From contig BPKG01000001.1 in the NCBI GenBank assembly GCA_026005015.1, positions 1,307,501 through 1,371,500 of the forward strand: 64,000 nucleotides of DNA. The letters are read 5' to 3'. The notes under the pieces are model-generated. The model worked only from the letters and a program-made list of their open reading frames with translations. It was not told where the DNA came from and ran no database searches. Below, in pieces: positions 1 to 8,643 of the stretch. The stretch is from Burkholderiales bacterium. Lineage in GTDB: Bacteria > Pseudomonadota > Gammaproteobacteria > Burkholderiales > UBA6910. Numbering within the stretch: position 1 is the first letter of the stretch; each line of letters begins with the position of its first letter. Made by a program: the position numbers and the translations under genes.

Positions 1-1172
1 TCGGCGATGTTCTGGCGGTCGCGCAGCAACTGGAAATACCAGGCGCCGTCCACCGTGTCGCCGTAGAGCACGCTGCCCACCAGCACGTTGTCCCGAATCA
101 CCAGCTTCTTGTACACGCCTCCCACCGGGTCGGAGAGCACGATCTCCTCCGAGCCCTCATCGCCCATGAAATCGCCCGCGGAGAACACGTCGATGCCGGT
201 CACCTTGAGCTTGGTGGAGGTGACCGAGCCCTCGTAGCGGCCGATGCCCATCATGGCCAGGTGGTTGGCGCACACCCGCGCCTGCTCGAACAGGGGCGCC
301 ACCAGTCCATAGGTGACGCCCCGGTGGCTCACGCACTCGCCCACCGCGTAGATGCGCGGATCGAACGTTTGCATGGTATCGTTCACCACAATCCCCCGGT
401 GGCAATGCAGCCCCGCCGCCTCAGCCAGCGCCGTGTTGGGGCGGATACCCACCGCCATCACCACCAGCTCCGCCGGAAGCTCGGTGCCGTCGGCGAAACG
501 CACCGCTTTCACCCGCCCGTCTTCGCCGCCGACGATTTCCTTGGTCTGGGTCTTCAGCCGGAACTTGAGGCCCCGTGCCTCCAGCGATTTCTGCAACAGT
601 CCCGCCGCCGTGGGGTCGAGCTGCCGTTCCATCAGCCACTCCATGAGATGGACCACGGTCACGTCCATGCCCCGGAGCTTGAGCCCGTTGGCCGCCTCCA
701 GTCCCAGCAGCCCCCCGCCGATCACGACCGCATGGCGATGTCTGGCCGCTGCCTCGATCATGGCGTGGGTGTCCTCCACGTCCCGGTAGGTGATGACCCC
801 GTCCAGGTCGTTGCCGGGAATGGGCAGGATCACCGGGTTGGAGCCGGTGGCGAGCAGTAGCCGGTCGTAGTGCGCCTGGGTGCCATCCTCGGCCTCCACC
901 ACCCGTTTCACCCGGTCGATCTTCACGACCCTTTTGCCGAGGTGGAGATGGATCCCGTGCTGGGCGTACCAATCCAGATCGTTTAGGATGATGTCCTGGA
1001 GGGTCTGCTCCCCCGCCAGCACCGGCGAGAGCAGAATGCGATTGTAGTTGGGATAGGCTTCCGCGCCGAATACGGTGATGTCGTACAAATCGGGGGCGAG
1101 CTTGAGCAGCTCTTCCAGGGTTCGTACCCCGGCCATGCCGTTGCCCACCACCACGAGTCTCGGTCTGATCAC
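1..1172 (-). CDS. nirB: NirB-type assimilatory nitrite reductase large subunit, N-terminal ~390 residues (runs off window)
   Basis: The cytoplasmic NAD(P)H nitrite reductase large subunit passes electrons via FAD to sirohaem/[4Fe-4S] and reduces nitrite to ammonium. The visible part has the FAD motif VVVGNGMAG at residues 7-15, a second dinucleotide motif VVIGGGLLGLEA and the NirB-typical AVGIRPNT stretch. The BFD and sirohaem domains lie beyond position 1. I chose the GTG at 1172 because AAGGAGG sits 5 nt upstream; an in-frame ATG at 1199 has no such site. It is the last gene of a nitrate assimilation cluster and sits behind its own sigma-54 promoter and hexaloop/terminator leader. Other NirB-like flavoproteins share the N-terminal fold, so NirB rests on sequence flavour plus context. 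Confidence 0.85.
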   Translation of the reverse strand, partial: MIRPRLVVVGNGMAGVRTLEELLKLAPDLYDITVFGAEAYPNYNRILLSPVLAGEQTLQDIILNDLDWYAQHGIHLHLGKRVVKIDRVKRVVEAEDGTQAHYDRLLLATGSNPVILPIPGNDLDGVITYRDVEDTHAMIEAAARHRHAVVIGGGLLGLEAANGLKLRGMDVTVVHLMEWLMERQLDPTAAGLLQKSLEARGLKFRLKTQTKEIVGGEDGRVKAVRFADGTELPAELVVMAVGIRPNTALAEAAGLHCHRGIVVNDTMQTFDPRIYAVGECVSHRGVTYGLVAPLFEQARVCANHLAMMGIGRYEGSVTSTKLKVTGIDVFSAGDFMGDEGSEEIVLSDPVGGVYKKLVIRDNVLVGSVLYGDTVDGAWYFQLLRDRQNIA

Positions 1173-1218
1173 CGCACCCTCCTTCTTCAGGCGATTCATC
1201 TCATGCCGGCCATGAACG

Positions 1219-1267
1219 AAAAAGCGCCCAAGACCTCGGAAACCGCCCGTCCGACGGTCGTGGACGC
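1219..1267 (-). terminator. Intrinsic terminator in the nirB leader (antitermination target)
   Basis: On the minus strand GCGTCCA pairs with TGGGCGC (one G-U), followed by the inner helices GACC/GGTC and CGGA/TCCG, and then a run of five T. The 5' arm (1262-1267) is shared with the GGAC-hexaloop-GTCC hairpin at 1262-1275, so the two structures are mutually exclusive. It lies 47 nt upstream of the nirB start codon. Confidence 0.7.
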
Positions 1268-1275
1268 CTTTGTCC
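1262..1275 (-). promoter_or_regulatory. ANTAR-type hexaloop hairpin in the nirB leader
   Basis: The minus-strand sequence GGACAAAGGCGTCC forms a 4-bp GGAC/GTCC stem with the hexaloop AAAGGC. The loop has A at position 1 and G at position 4, the bases known to be recognised by ANTAR antiterminators. The same 14-mer occurs before nrtA (7849-7862). Its 3' arm is part of the terminator stem, so protein binding here should favour read-through into nirB. The second hexaloop usually found in ANTAR leaders is not clear. Confidence 0.7.
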
Positions 1276-1346
1276 TCGAGAACTTCCGTCCCTTAGCCGA
1301 TCGGGCTGGGGTCTGATCGCTCGGCCGCCGTTGGCCGGAAGCCCGT

Positions 1347-1369
1347 GGGGGAGCCCTTCGCGCTCCCCC
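1347..1369 (-). promoter_or_regulatory. Strong 8-bp hairpin at the 5' end of the nirB leader
   Basis: GGGGGAGC and GCTCCCCC flank a 7-nt loop. The hairpin lies just downstream of the transcription start predicted from the sigma-54 element. It may be the first hairpin of the ANTAR leader or simply stabilise the RNA 5' end. No T-run follows, so it is not a terminator. The rest of 1376-1535 shows nothing recognisable apart from the sigma-54 element. Confidence 0.4.
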
Positions 1370-1385
1370 GCTTCACTCCCTGTTT

Positions 1386-1402
1386 AGCAACTGCTGTGCC
1401 AG
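1386..1402 (-). promoter_or_regulatory. Sigma-54 (-24/-12) promoter for nirB
   Basis: The minus strand reads CTGGCACAGCAGTTGCT, which matches the consensus YTGGCACGRNNNTTGCW at almost every position with the correct GG-to-GC spacing. The predicted start is near 1375. This points to NtrC-type nitrogen control acting upstream of the antitermination leader. Confidence 0.75.
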
Positions 1403-1535
1403 GCGCCGGGAAAGGGCCGGAGACGGTTTTTCTCCCACGGGGATCGGATCTTGCGCCTCCGCACCCCTGGGGCCGCTCCGGCTCAGTGCACCGGAGCGGT
1501 GCGCTCCGGCCGGCGATGCACGCCTATGGTGCCGC

Positions 1536-3278
1536 TCAAGCCCCCGCCATGAGCAAGTAGATCAGGATCAGGTTCACCGCCAAAGAAGCGAGGGCCACCC
1601 ATTGCCACAGCACCAGGGGATCGCGTTCCACCAGGGAGCTCGCGCGCCGCACCCCGATTGGCCGCTGGTCTCCCCGTTCCAGGGCCAGCACCATCTCCTC
1701 CGCCGTCTCGAACCTGTGCCGCGGGTCCCGAGCCACCGCTTTCAGGATCACGTCCTCGAACCAGGTGGGGATATCCGGCCGGTAGCGGGACGGGGGAACC
1801 GGATCGCCGAAGCGCGGGCGTTGGAACGGCTCGATCTCGCCGTAGGGATAACGACGGGTGAGTAGGTGGTAAAGGCTCACCCCGGCGGCATAGAGATCCG
1901 ATTGCACGCTGGCGGGTTCTCCGGCGACGCGCTCCGGCGCCATGTAGCTGGGGGTGCCGGGGTTTGCCGGGGAAGCCCCGGCCGTTTCCCCGGCGTGGAG
2001 CGCCACCCCCAGGTCTAGCACCCGCAGCCGGCCGTCGGCCCCCAGGTGGACGTTGGCGGGCTTCACGTCCCGGTGCAGCACCCGCATGCGGTGCAGGTGG
2101 CCCAAGGCCTTGCCCAGACGGATGCCGATAGAAACCGCCTCCGCCACGCTGAAGTGCCTGCCCCGGTCCAAGTGCTGCTGCAGCGTGGCCCCCGGGTGAT
2201 AGGTCATCACGTAATAGAGAAAGCGGCGCGAGCCCGGCGGCAGCGGAACGACCTGCGGGAAATAATGGGCCAGCACCCGCCCAGCGAGCCATTCTTCGGA
2301 CAGAAGCGCCTCCAGGCTTTCCCGGTCGTCCCGCAAGGCGGGCTGCAGAGTTTTCAGCACCAGGGCCTGGCCGCTTTCCCCGTGCCGCACCTGGTAAAGC
2401 AGCGTCGCCCGGGATTCGTGCAGTAGCGCCTCCACCACGAAATCGTCGATGCGCTGCCCGGGCCTCAGCCGCGGCGGCAGGGGAAGCTGGCGACCCAGGT
2501 CCGCAAGATCCCGCCATTCCCGGGGTGGCACTTCCCTCACCCGCACCACCAGGGCAGTGGCGTTGTCGTGGCCGCCCCGGGCGAGCGCCTCCCGCACCAG
2601 GGTCTCGGCGGCGCGCCGGGGCGCCTCGTAGAGGCGCAGGATCTCGTGGATGCGCCGCTCACCCAGCGGCTCCCAGACGCCATCGCTGGCGAGCAGGAAC
2701 ACGTCCCCGGCCGCGAGCTCTCCCTCGCTGTAGTCCACCGCCAGGTGCTCGTCGAGCCCCACCGCCCGCCGCAGCACGTGGCGCAGGTCCGGCCGCTCCC
2801 ACACGTGGTCGTTGGTGAGCCGCTCCAGGGAGTGCTCGCGCAGGCGATAGATGCGGGTGTCGCCCACGTGGGCGACCCAGTAGCGATGGCCCCGCAGCAC
2901 CAGCAGGCTCAGGGTGCTCGCCATGCCCTGGAGTTCCCGATGGGCAGCCGCCTGGGCGAGCAACCACCGGTTGATGGCCGCCAGCACCTTGTCCAGGGCG
3001 TAGGGAACGTTCCAGGTCTCGGGCGTGGCGTAGTAGTCTGAGAGGACCCCGCGCACGGTACACTCGGCCGCCTCGCGGCCGCCGCCGTTGCCGCTCACCC
3101 CATCGGCCACGGCGAAAGCGAGCCCCTTTGACCAGCGGCGCTCGTCCTCGGGGGTGACGGCGCCGAAGCAGTCCTCGTTGCGGCTGCGGCGGCCCGGGTC
3201 GGTCGCGTGGCCGAACTCGACTTCGAGCCGGCTGCCCGCGTTCGGCAGCGGCGGCGCGTCTTCGATGGATCCGTTCAA
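1536..3278 (-). CDS. Bifunctional PP2C-type protein phosphatase / Ser-Thr protein kinase, C-terminal membrane anchor
   Basis: This 580-residue protein has a PP2C domain (about 15-250; metal-site Asp in ADG at 59-60, SDG at 198-200 and HDN at 237-239) followed by a Hanks-type kinase domain (about 270-535; Lys309, HRDVKPAN at 402-409, DLG in place of DFG at 422-424). It ends in one membrane helix (about 556-577). Both catalytic signatures look intact. Its place between the nitrate transporter gene and nirB matches the arrangement known from pseudomonad nas clusters, where the target is not established. The start is a TTG at 3278 with no clear ribosome site, so the exact N-terminus is uncertain. 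It probably shares a transcript with the transporter 37 nt upstream. Confidence 0.85.
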   Translation of the reverse strand: MNGSIEDAPPLPNAGSRLEVEFGHATDPGRRSRNEDCFGAVTPEDERRWSKGLAFAVADGVSGNGGGREAAECTVRGVLSDYYATPETWNVPYALDKVLAAINRWLLAQAAAHRELQGMASTLSLLVLRGHRYWVAHVGDTRIYRLREHSLERLTNDHVWERPDLRHVLRRAVGLDEHLAVDYSEGELAAGDVFLLASDGVWEPLGERRIHEILRLYEAPRRAAETLVREALARGGHDNATALVVRVREVPPREWRDLADLGRQLPLPPRLRPGQRIDDFVVEALLHESRATLLYQVRHGESGQALVLKTLQPALRDDRESLEALLSEEWLAGRVLAHYFPQVVPLPPGSRRFLYYVMTYHPGATLQQHLDRGRHFSVAEAVSIGIRLGKALGHLHRMRVLHRDVKPANVHLGADGRLRVLDLGVALHAGETAGASPANPGTPSYMAPERVAGEPASVQSDLYAAGVSLYHLLTRRYPYGEIEPFQRPRFGDPVPPSRYRPDIPTWFEDVILKAVARDPRHRFETAEEMVLALERGDQRPIGVRRASSLVERDPLVLWQWVALASLAVNLILIYLLMAGA

Positions 3279-3315
3279 GCCCAGCGTTTGTCATGATCGT
3301 CATGGATCGTGACGC

Positions 3316-4532
3316 TCAGACCTTGGCGGCGCTCAAATGGGGCGCGCCCCAGGTGGTGCGCCAGCGGCTCTTCACGCCGTAGAGGCCCGCGAGGGCCAGC
3401 AACGCCAGCCCTGCGAAGATGAGCAGCCCCATCCGGTAGTCTCCCGTCAGCTCCTTCGAGTAGCCCAGGCTGGAGGCGAGATAGAAGCCGCCCAGCCCGC
3501 CCGCCATGCCCACCAGCCCCGTCATGACGCCGATCTCCTTCCGAAACCGCTGGGGCACCAGCTGGAACACGGCACCGTTGCCCATGCCGAGGCACAGCAT
3601 CGCCGCGACGAACACGCGAAAGCGCCATCCATGCCGTGGCCCGAGACCGGCGGCCGCCAGCCCGATCAGACAGCGAGGCCAGCCGTAGACATGGCGAGCA
3701 GCGTCCGGATCCCGCCCATCCGGTCCGCCACCGCCCCGCCCACGGGGCGCACCAGGGAGCCGGCGAACACGCACGCGGCGGTGAAATAGCCGGCCGACAC
3801 GGCGTCAAGACCGTACTGGTCATTGAAATAGATGGTCAGCGACGAGGCCAGGCCGACGAAGCCGCCGAAAGTGACGCTGTAGAAGAACATGAACCACCAG
3901 GCGTCCCGATCTTTAAGCACGCGCAAGTACTCGGCAAGCGGCTTGGGCGCCGGGCATTCCGGGCTGTCCTTGGCGAGCGCCAGATAGATCACAAGCGCGA
4001 TGCCGAGCGGGATCAAGGCCAGACCGAAGACGTTGTTCCACCCGAACGCCTGGGCGAGCCCGGGGGCGAAGAGCGCTGCCAGCACCGTGCCGGAGTTGCC
4101 GGCGCCCGCGATGCCCAGGGCGGTTCCCTGGTGCTCGGGAGGATACCAGCGGGAAGCGAGGGGCAGCGCCACCGCAAAGGAGGCGCCCGCGACCCCCAGG
4201 AACGCGCCCAGGAGCAGCGCCTGCTGGAACGTGTGAATGCCCCACAGCCATGCCACCGCGAGGGCGGCCATCACCACGACCTGTCCGACCACACCGGCGC
4301 GTTTGGGCTTCAAGTGATCCACCAGCACCCCCATGACGATGCGCAGCAACGCGCCAGCGAGCACGGGAGTTGCCACCAGGAGTCCCTTCTGGCTCGCGGT
4401 GAGCCCCAGGTCCGCCGCGATCTGCACCGCCAGCGGACCCAGAATCACCCACACCATGAAGCTTAAATCGAAGTAAAGAAACGCCGCCAGCAGCGTGGGC
4501 GCGTGGCCCGACTTCCAGAAGCCTGCCTTCAT
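3316..4532 (-). CDS. nasA: Nitrate/nitrite MFS transporter (NarK/NasA family), apparent frameshift near 3670
   Basis: Major facilitator for nitrate or nitrite uptake in the inner membrane. The first frame (4532 to 3666) gives about 288 residues with NarK-type helices and ends early; the remaining helices and C-terminus continue in another frame down to 3316. Together they make a normal length of about 405 residues. The break lies in GCTGTCTG around 3668-3672, where one missing base would restore the frame. Both halves are well conserved, so a sequencing indel or very recent mutation is more likely than an old pseudogene. Between nrtD and the kinase gene the role is assimilatory nitrate/nitrite uptake. 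The symbol nasA is inferred from context; narK is the family name. Confidence 0.85.
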
Positions 4533-4561
4533 TTGATTCGATTCCTTCCGATCCGGGGATG

Positions 4562-5353
4562 TTAAGCCGCCGGGCGCATCTGGCGCCGGTACAAGAACTC
4601 GAGCACACGGCCCCGCAACTGGTGGTAACGCGCCTCGGCCGTCAGGGCCACCCGGTCCCGGGGACGCGCCAAGTCCACCGGCACCACTTCTCCCACCGTC
4701 GCGGCGGGTCCGTTGGTCATCAGCACGATGGCATCCGACAGAAGCACCGCCTCGTCCACGTCGTGGGTGATCATGAGCACGGTGTTGCCGAGCCGGGCAT
4801 GGATTTCCATCACCGAGTCTTGCAAGTGGGCCCGCGTCAGGGCATCCAGCGCGCCGAAGGGCTCATCCATCAGCAGCACTTTGGGCTCCATGGCAAGCGC
4901 CCGCGCGATTCCGACGCGCTGCTTCATGCCGCCGGAGATCTCCGAAGGACGCTTGTCCTTGGCGGCCGCCATGTGGGTGAGCTCCAAGTTGTAAAGCGTC
5001 CACTCGTGGCGCTCGGCGCGGGTCTTGCGGTCGCGGAACACCTTGTCCACCGCCAGCCGCACGTTCTCGTACACCGTCAGCCACGGCAGCAGGGAGTGGT
5101 TCTGGAACACCACGGCCCGGTCGGGGCCGGGGCCGCGCACCTCGCGCCCGTCCAAAAGCACGATGCCCTCGGTCGCCTCAAGAAGGCCTGCCACGATGTT
5201 GAGCACCGTGGTCTTGCCGCACCCGGAATGGCCGATGATGGAAACAAAAGCGCCCCTGTCCACGGCCAGATCCACGTTCTCCACGGCGCAATATGCGCCC
5301 GTAGGCGTGTGGAAGGTCATGCCGACCCGCTCGAGCTGGAGATAGGAAGACAC
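4562..5353 (-). CDS. nrtD: Nitrate ABC transporter ATP-binding protein NrtD
   Basis: ATPase subunit of an NrtABCD/SsuB/TauB-type importer. It shows Walker A GHSGCGKTT, the Q-loop in VFQNHSLLPW, the signature ISGGMKQR, Walker B VLLMDEP and the switch His in MITHD. The length of about 263 residues fits NrtD and not the long NrtC fused to a substrate-binding domain. I chose the GTG at 5353 because AAGGAG lies 8 nt upstream; the GTG at 5362 would have no spacing to that site. The nrtB stop codon overlaps this region, so the genes are tightly coupled. Taurine/sulfonate and cyanate ATPases are alike; nitrate follows from the NrtA-type partner and neighbours. Confidence 0.88.
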   Translation of the reverse strand: MSSYLQLERVGMTFHTPTGAYCAVENVDLAVDRGAFVSIIGHSGCGKTTVLNIVAGLLEATEGIVLLDGREVRGPGPDRAVVFQNHSLLPWLTVYENVRLAVDKVFRDRKTRAERHEWTLYNLELTHMAAAKDKRPSEISGGMKQRVGIARALAMEPKVLLMDEPFGALDALTRAHLQDSVMEIHARLGNTVLMITHDVDEAVLLSDAIVLMTNGPAATVGEVVPVDLARPRDRVALTAEARYHQLRGRVLEFLYRRQMRPAA

Positions 5354-5366
5354 GGTGCGCACTCCT

Positions 5367-6288
5367 TCAGCGGGCGTTGTAGTCGAAGCGGCGCGAGAGC
5401 GCGTTCATCACCGCTTCCAGCACGATTCCGACAGCGCCGATCAAGACGATGGCGACGATGATGCTGGGCACGGAGAGGTTGTTCCACTCATCCCAGACGA
5501 AGAAGCCGATGCCGATTCCGCCGGTCAGCATCTCGGCAGCGACGATCACCATCCACGCGATGCCGAGGGACAGACGCATGCCGGTTATCACGTAAGGGAG
5601 CGCTGCCGGCAGCATCACCTTGCGCGCGACCTCCAGCGGCCCCAGCTTGAGCACGGCCGCGACGTTGAGATAATCCTTCGGCACCGCCCGCACCCCCGCC
5701 GCCGTATTGATGATCATGGGCCAGATGCTGGTGATGAAGATGACGAACACCGCCGACGGGTTCACCGCCTTGAACAGAAGCAGCCCGATGGGCAGCCACG
5801 CCAGGGGGCTCACCGGCCGCAGCACCTGGATGAGCGGCTGCCACGCCCGGTGGAAGGTGACGCTCATGCCCATGAGGAAGCCGACCGGAATCCCCACGAG
5901 CGCCGCGAGGCCGAACCCCGCCCCGACCCGCGCCAGCGAATAGGCAAGCTGCCAGCCAATTCCCTTGTCATTGGGTCCGTTGTCATAGAACGGGTTGGCA
6001 AGCAGCTCGACGGCCCGATCCCAGGTCTCGCCCGGCGTGGGAAGCTCGGTCGCGATGTGCTCCTGCATGAAGGCCCAAGCCCCCAGCACGATGAGGAAAG
6101 TCAGTCCCGCCAGGGACATGGAAGTCAGGGCCGCGGCCGTCTTTGCAGCCAGCCGAGACTCGGGCTTGCGCCCCACGCTCGGCGGGCGTCACGCGCGGTG
6201 CGCCGCGCGACCGCGGCGTCGGGCCTCGCGTCTCCGCCCGCCGTTCCTCGCGCACGACCATTGCCAGGTTGACAGGTTTTGCGGTCAT
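5367..6288 (-). CDS. nrtB: Nitrate ABC transporter permease NrtB, apparent frameshift near 6175
   Basis: Inner-membrane permease of the nitrate importer with a BPD-transporter domain and the EAA-like loop ending in LPAALPYVITG. The long frame starts only at a GTG at 6176, which has no ribosome site. Upstream, in another frame, an ATG at 6288 preceded by GGAGAG opens a NrtB-like cytoplasmic N-terminus (MTAKPVNLAMVVREERRAE). Removing one G from the GGGG run near 6175 joins the two frames into a continuous protein of about 306 residues. I therefore annotate the gene from 6288 with a probable one-base insertion. It sits between nrtA and nrtD. Confidence 0.85.
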
Positions 6289-6342
6289 GGTGAGCTCTCC
6301 GGTTTGATCGGCCGCAGCCCCGGGCGCATCGGCCCGAAGCGG

Positions 6343-7768
6343 CTACGCATTCAGTTTCGCCAGATCAGACATCGCCGCCTTCATGTTCTTGATCTTGAAC
6401 CCGGCCAGGTACTGCATGAGCTTGCTCGGGTCATAGCGCATGCCATCGAAGAACAGGTCCGGCCCCATCTCGATGGGCTGGGTGGCCTGGGTCAGCGTCC
6501 ACTTGCCTGTGGTGGACGCCTTCCGGCTTGTGGTCGATCGTGGGGTAGGGGACGCCCAGCTCCTTGGCCGCCTCCCGGTAGAGGTCCGCCCGATACACGG
6601 AAGCGGCCGTTTTCTTGATGTCGATGGGCGTTTCAATCTGGCCCCAGCGCAACATCTGGGTGAGAAACCACGCCGCGTGGGACTGCCAGGGAAACGTGGC
6701 CGCGTAGCGGTAGAAGACGTTGAAGTCCGGGAGCGGCCGGGGCTGTTCCTCCTTCGCGTAGCGGAAGGTGCCGGTCATGGACATCTTCACCACGTCCTCC
6801 GGCGCGTTCACGTAGGCCTTCTGGGAGATGATTTTCACGACCTCTATGCGGTTTTCCGGCTTGTCCATCCACTGGGCCGCCTCGATCAGCGCCTTGATGG
6901 CTGCCTTATGGGTGTTGGGGTGCTTCTCCGCCCACTCCAGGTTCACGCCGAACACTTTCTCCGGGTTGTTGTTCCAGATCTCGTAGTTGGTGACAAGCAC
7001 GCGGCCGATGCCCATTTCCACCGCTCGCGAGTTCCACGGCTCGCCGACGCAATAGCCGACGATGTTCTTGGCGTTCAAGTTGGCCACCATCTGGGGGGGC
7101 GGAATGACGATCAGCCGCACGTCGTTGTCTGGATCGATGCCCGCGGAAGCCATCCAATAGCGGATTTCGTAGTTGTGGGTCGACACCGGGAAAACCATGG
7201 CGAAGGTCATGGGCGGCTTTCCCGCGGCCTTGTCCGCGTCGATCACTTTCTTGAGCGCCCGAGCACTCAAGGGGCGCTCGCTCATCGCCGCCGGATCGGC
7301 TTCCACCATCCGCTCGTAGAGCTCGTTGGAGACGGTAATGGCGTTCCCGTTGAGATCCATGCTGAAGGCGGTGATGGTGGGCTTGGGCGTGGCGCCGATT
7401 CCGAGGGAGGCGGCGATCGGCATCCCGGCCAGCATGTGGGCGCCATCCAGCGCGCCGATCGCCACTTTGTCCCGGATGTTGGCCCAGGAAGCCTCCTTCG
7501 ACACCGTGACGTCGAGGCCGTACTTCTTGAAGTAGCCCTTCTCGAATGCCACCACGATGGGCGCGCAGTCGGTGAGGGGAATGATGCCGAGCGTGAGCTT
7601 GGTCTTCTCCAGACCTTCGGAGCCTGCCGCCCACGCGGCCGAGCGGATGGCGGGCGGCACCAGCGACAGGATGGAGGCGCCGGCCGCCACGCCGGCCAGC
7701 TTGATCACGCGGCGCCGCTCCGGGTTGACAGGCCCCGGATGGCCGTTGCAATGCGTGCTTTCGGTCAT
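6343..7768 (-). CDS. nrtA: Nitrate-binding protein NrtA (Tat-exported), apparent frameshift near 6515
   Basis: Substrate-binding protein of the nitrate importer (NrtA/NasF/CmpA family). The ATG at 7768 follows GAGGAG and opens a twin-arginine leader (ERRRVIKLAGVAAGASIL), so the folded protein is exported by Tat. The frame is coherent to DHKPEGVH; about 55 further family-like residues ending in LAKLNA continue in a second frame to 6343. A single extra C near 6513-6518 explains this. NrtA is homologous to NasS, the cytoplasmic nitrate sensor that holds NasT, but the Tat leader argues for a transport role. The gene lies behind the sigma-54/hexaloop leader at 7806-7957. Confidence 0.87.
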
Positions 7769-7805
7769 TTCGTCTCCTCGAAACAGGTCACCCAAAAGAC
7801 AACAC

Positions 7806-7854
7806 AAAAAAGAAAGCGCCCTGACATTGCGGTTTGCTCCACAATTCAGGACGC
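7806..7854 (-). terminator. Intrinsic terminator in the nrtA leader (antitermination target)
   Basis: On the minus strand GCGTCCTGA pairs with TCAGGGCGC (9 bp), enclosing a second helix ATTGTGG/CCGCAAT with hexaloop AGCAAA, followed by TTTCTTTTTT. This is a textbook terminator within a 5' leader, 38 nt before the nrtA ATG. Its 5' arm overlaps the 3' arm of the hexaloop hairpin at 7848-7863. Confidence 0.85.
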
Positions 7855-7863
7855 CTTTGTCCT
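7848..7863 (-). promoter_or_regulatory. ANTAR-type hexaloop hairpin in the nrtA leader
   Basis: The minus-strand hairpin AGGAC-AAAGGC-GTCCT has a 5-bp stem and a six-base loop with A1 and G4. It is identical in core to the hairpin before nirB and competes with the terminator at 7806-7854. Since nasT lies immediately upstream, NasT binding here to allow transcription of nrtABD is the natural reading. Confidence 0.78.
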
Positions 7864-7940
7864 TCCGCCGGGCCGGTCTTTCCCGCGCTCCGCCCAGCGG
7901 CTGCGCTCCGACGCTGGAACGCTTGCCTGACGGCCTTTCA

Positions 7941-7957
7941 TGCAGGGAGCATGCCAG
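7941..7957 (-). promoter_or_regulatory. Sigma-54 (-24/-12) promoter for nrtABD
   Basis: The minus strand reads CTGGCATGCTCCCTGCA: TGGCAT and CTGCA with exact GG-to-GC spacing. The predicted start is near 7930, giving a leader of about 160 nt. The stretch 7958-8070 between this site and the end of nasT shows nothing else recognisable. Confidence 0.72.
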
Positions 7958-8070
7958 CTCCCCGCATCCCGCATTTTTCCAGACGCGCCAAGGTGTTGCA
8001 GGCCGATCCCGCCATCGCCGGCCGTGCCCGCCATGCCGCCCGCACCATCGCGGTGCGCCGCTGCACCAAA

Positions 8071-8643
8071 TCAGCCCAATCGCTTCATGAAATCGATCAC
8101 ATCCCGCGCCACGTCCGCCAGCCGCATCTTCCTGTCCATGGCCATCTTGCGCAGGAGGCGGTACGCCTCCTCCTCATCGACGCCACGCGCCTTCATGATG
8201 AGGCCCTTGGCGCGCTCGACCACCTTGCGCTCGTCGAGCCGCGCTTGCGCTTCCGCCAGCGCCCGTCTGAGCGCCTGGTCCGCCTCGAAGCGCGCGATCG
8301 CCACGCGTAGAATACTGTCGATGCGCGCGGGGTCGATGCCGTCCACCACGTAAGCCGAAACGCCCGCCCGAATGGCCGCCTCGATGGTCTGCGCGCTCCG
8401 GTCGGCGGTGAACAGGACGATGGGCCGCGGCGTCGCACGGGTCACGGCGCAAAGCTGCTCCAGCACGTCGCGGCTCGGGGACTCGGCGTCGACGATGACC
8501 ACATCGGGCTTGAGTTTCAGGACCAGCTCGTGAAGCTCGAAAGCCGAGCGCGCCTGAGCTGCCACCTCGCACCCTACCGCGGTCAGGGCTTCCTTGAGCA
8601 GGCCCACATCCCTGGCCGTATCGTCCACCAGAATCACGCGCAT
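8071..8643 (-). CDS. nasT: NasT: response-regulator-like ANTAR-domain antiterminator
   Basis: A 190-residue protein with an N-terminal receiver-like domain (about 1-115; VILVDDT at the start and VDAES at the phospho-acceptor region) and a C-terminal ANTAR RNA-binding domain (about 125-188; VVERAKGLIMKARGVDEEEAYRLLRKMAM). NasT proteins bind paired hexaloop hairpins in nas leaders and block termination when nitrate or nitrite is present; the sensor NasS normally holds them inactive. Three candidate target leaders lie in this window (1219-1275, 7806-7863, 13666-13733). No nasS is visible next to it. The gene starts 132 nt after the globin gene and may be read from the upstream redox operon. Confidence 0.9.
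   Translation of the reverse strand: MRVILVDDTARDVGLLKEALTAVGCEVAAQARSAFELHELVLKLKPDVVIVDAESPSRDVLEQLCAVTRATPRPIVLFTADRSAQTIEAAIRAGVSAYVVDGIDPARIDSILRVAIARFEADQALRRALAEAQARLDERKVVERAKGLIMKARGVDEEEAYRLLRKMAMDRKMRLADVARDVIDFMKRLG

Noticed and set aside
1347-1369. Hairpin GGGGGAGC/GCTCCCCC as a terminator of the kinase gene
   Set aside because: No T-run follows on the minus strand, and it lies downstream of the predicted nirB transcription start, so it belongs to the leader.
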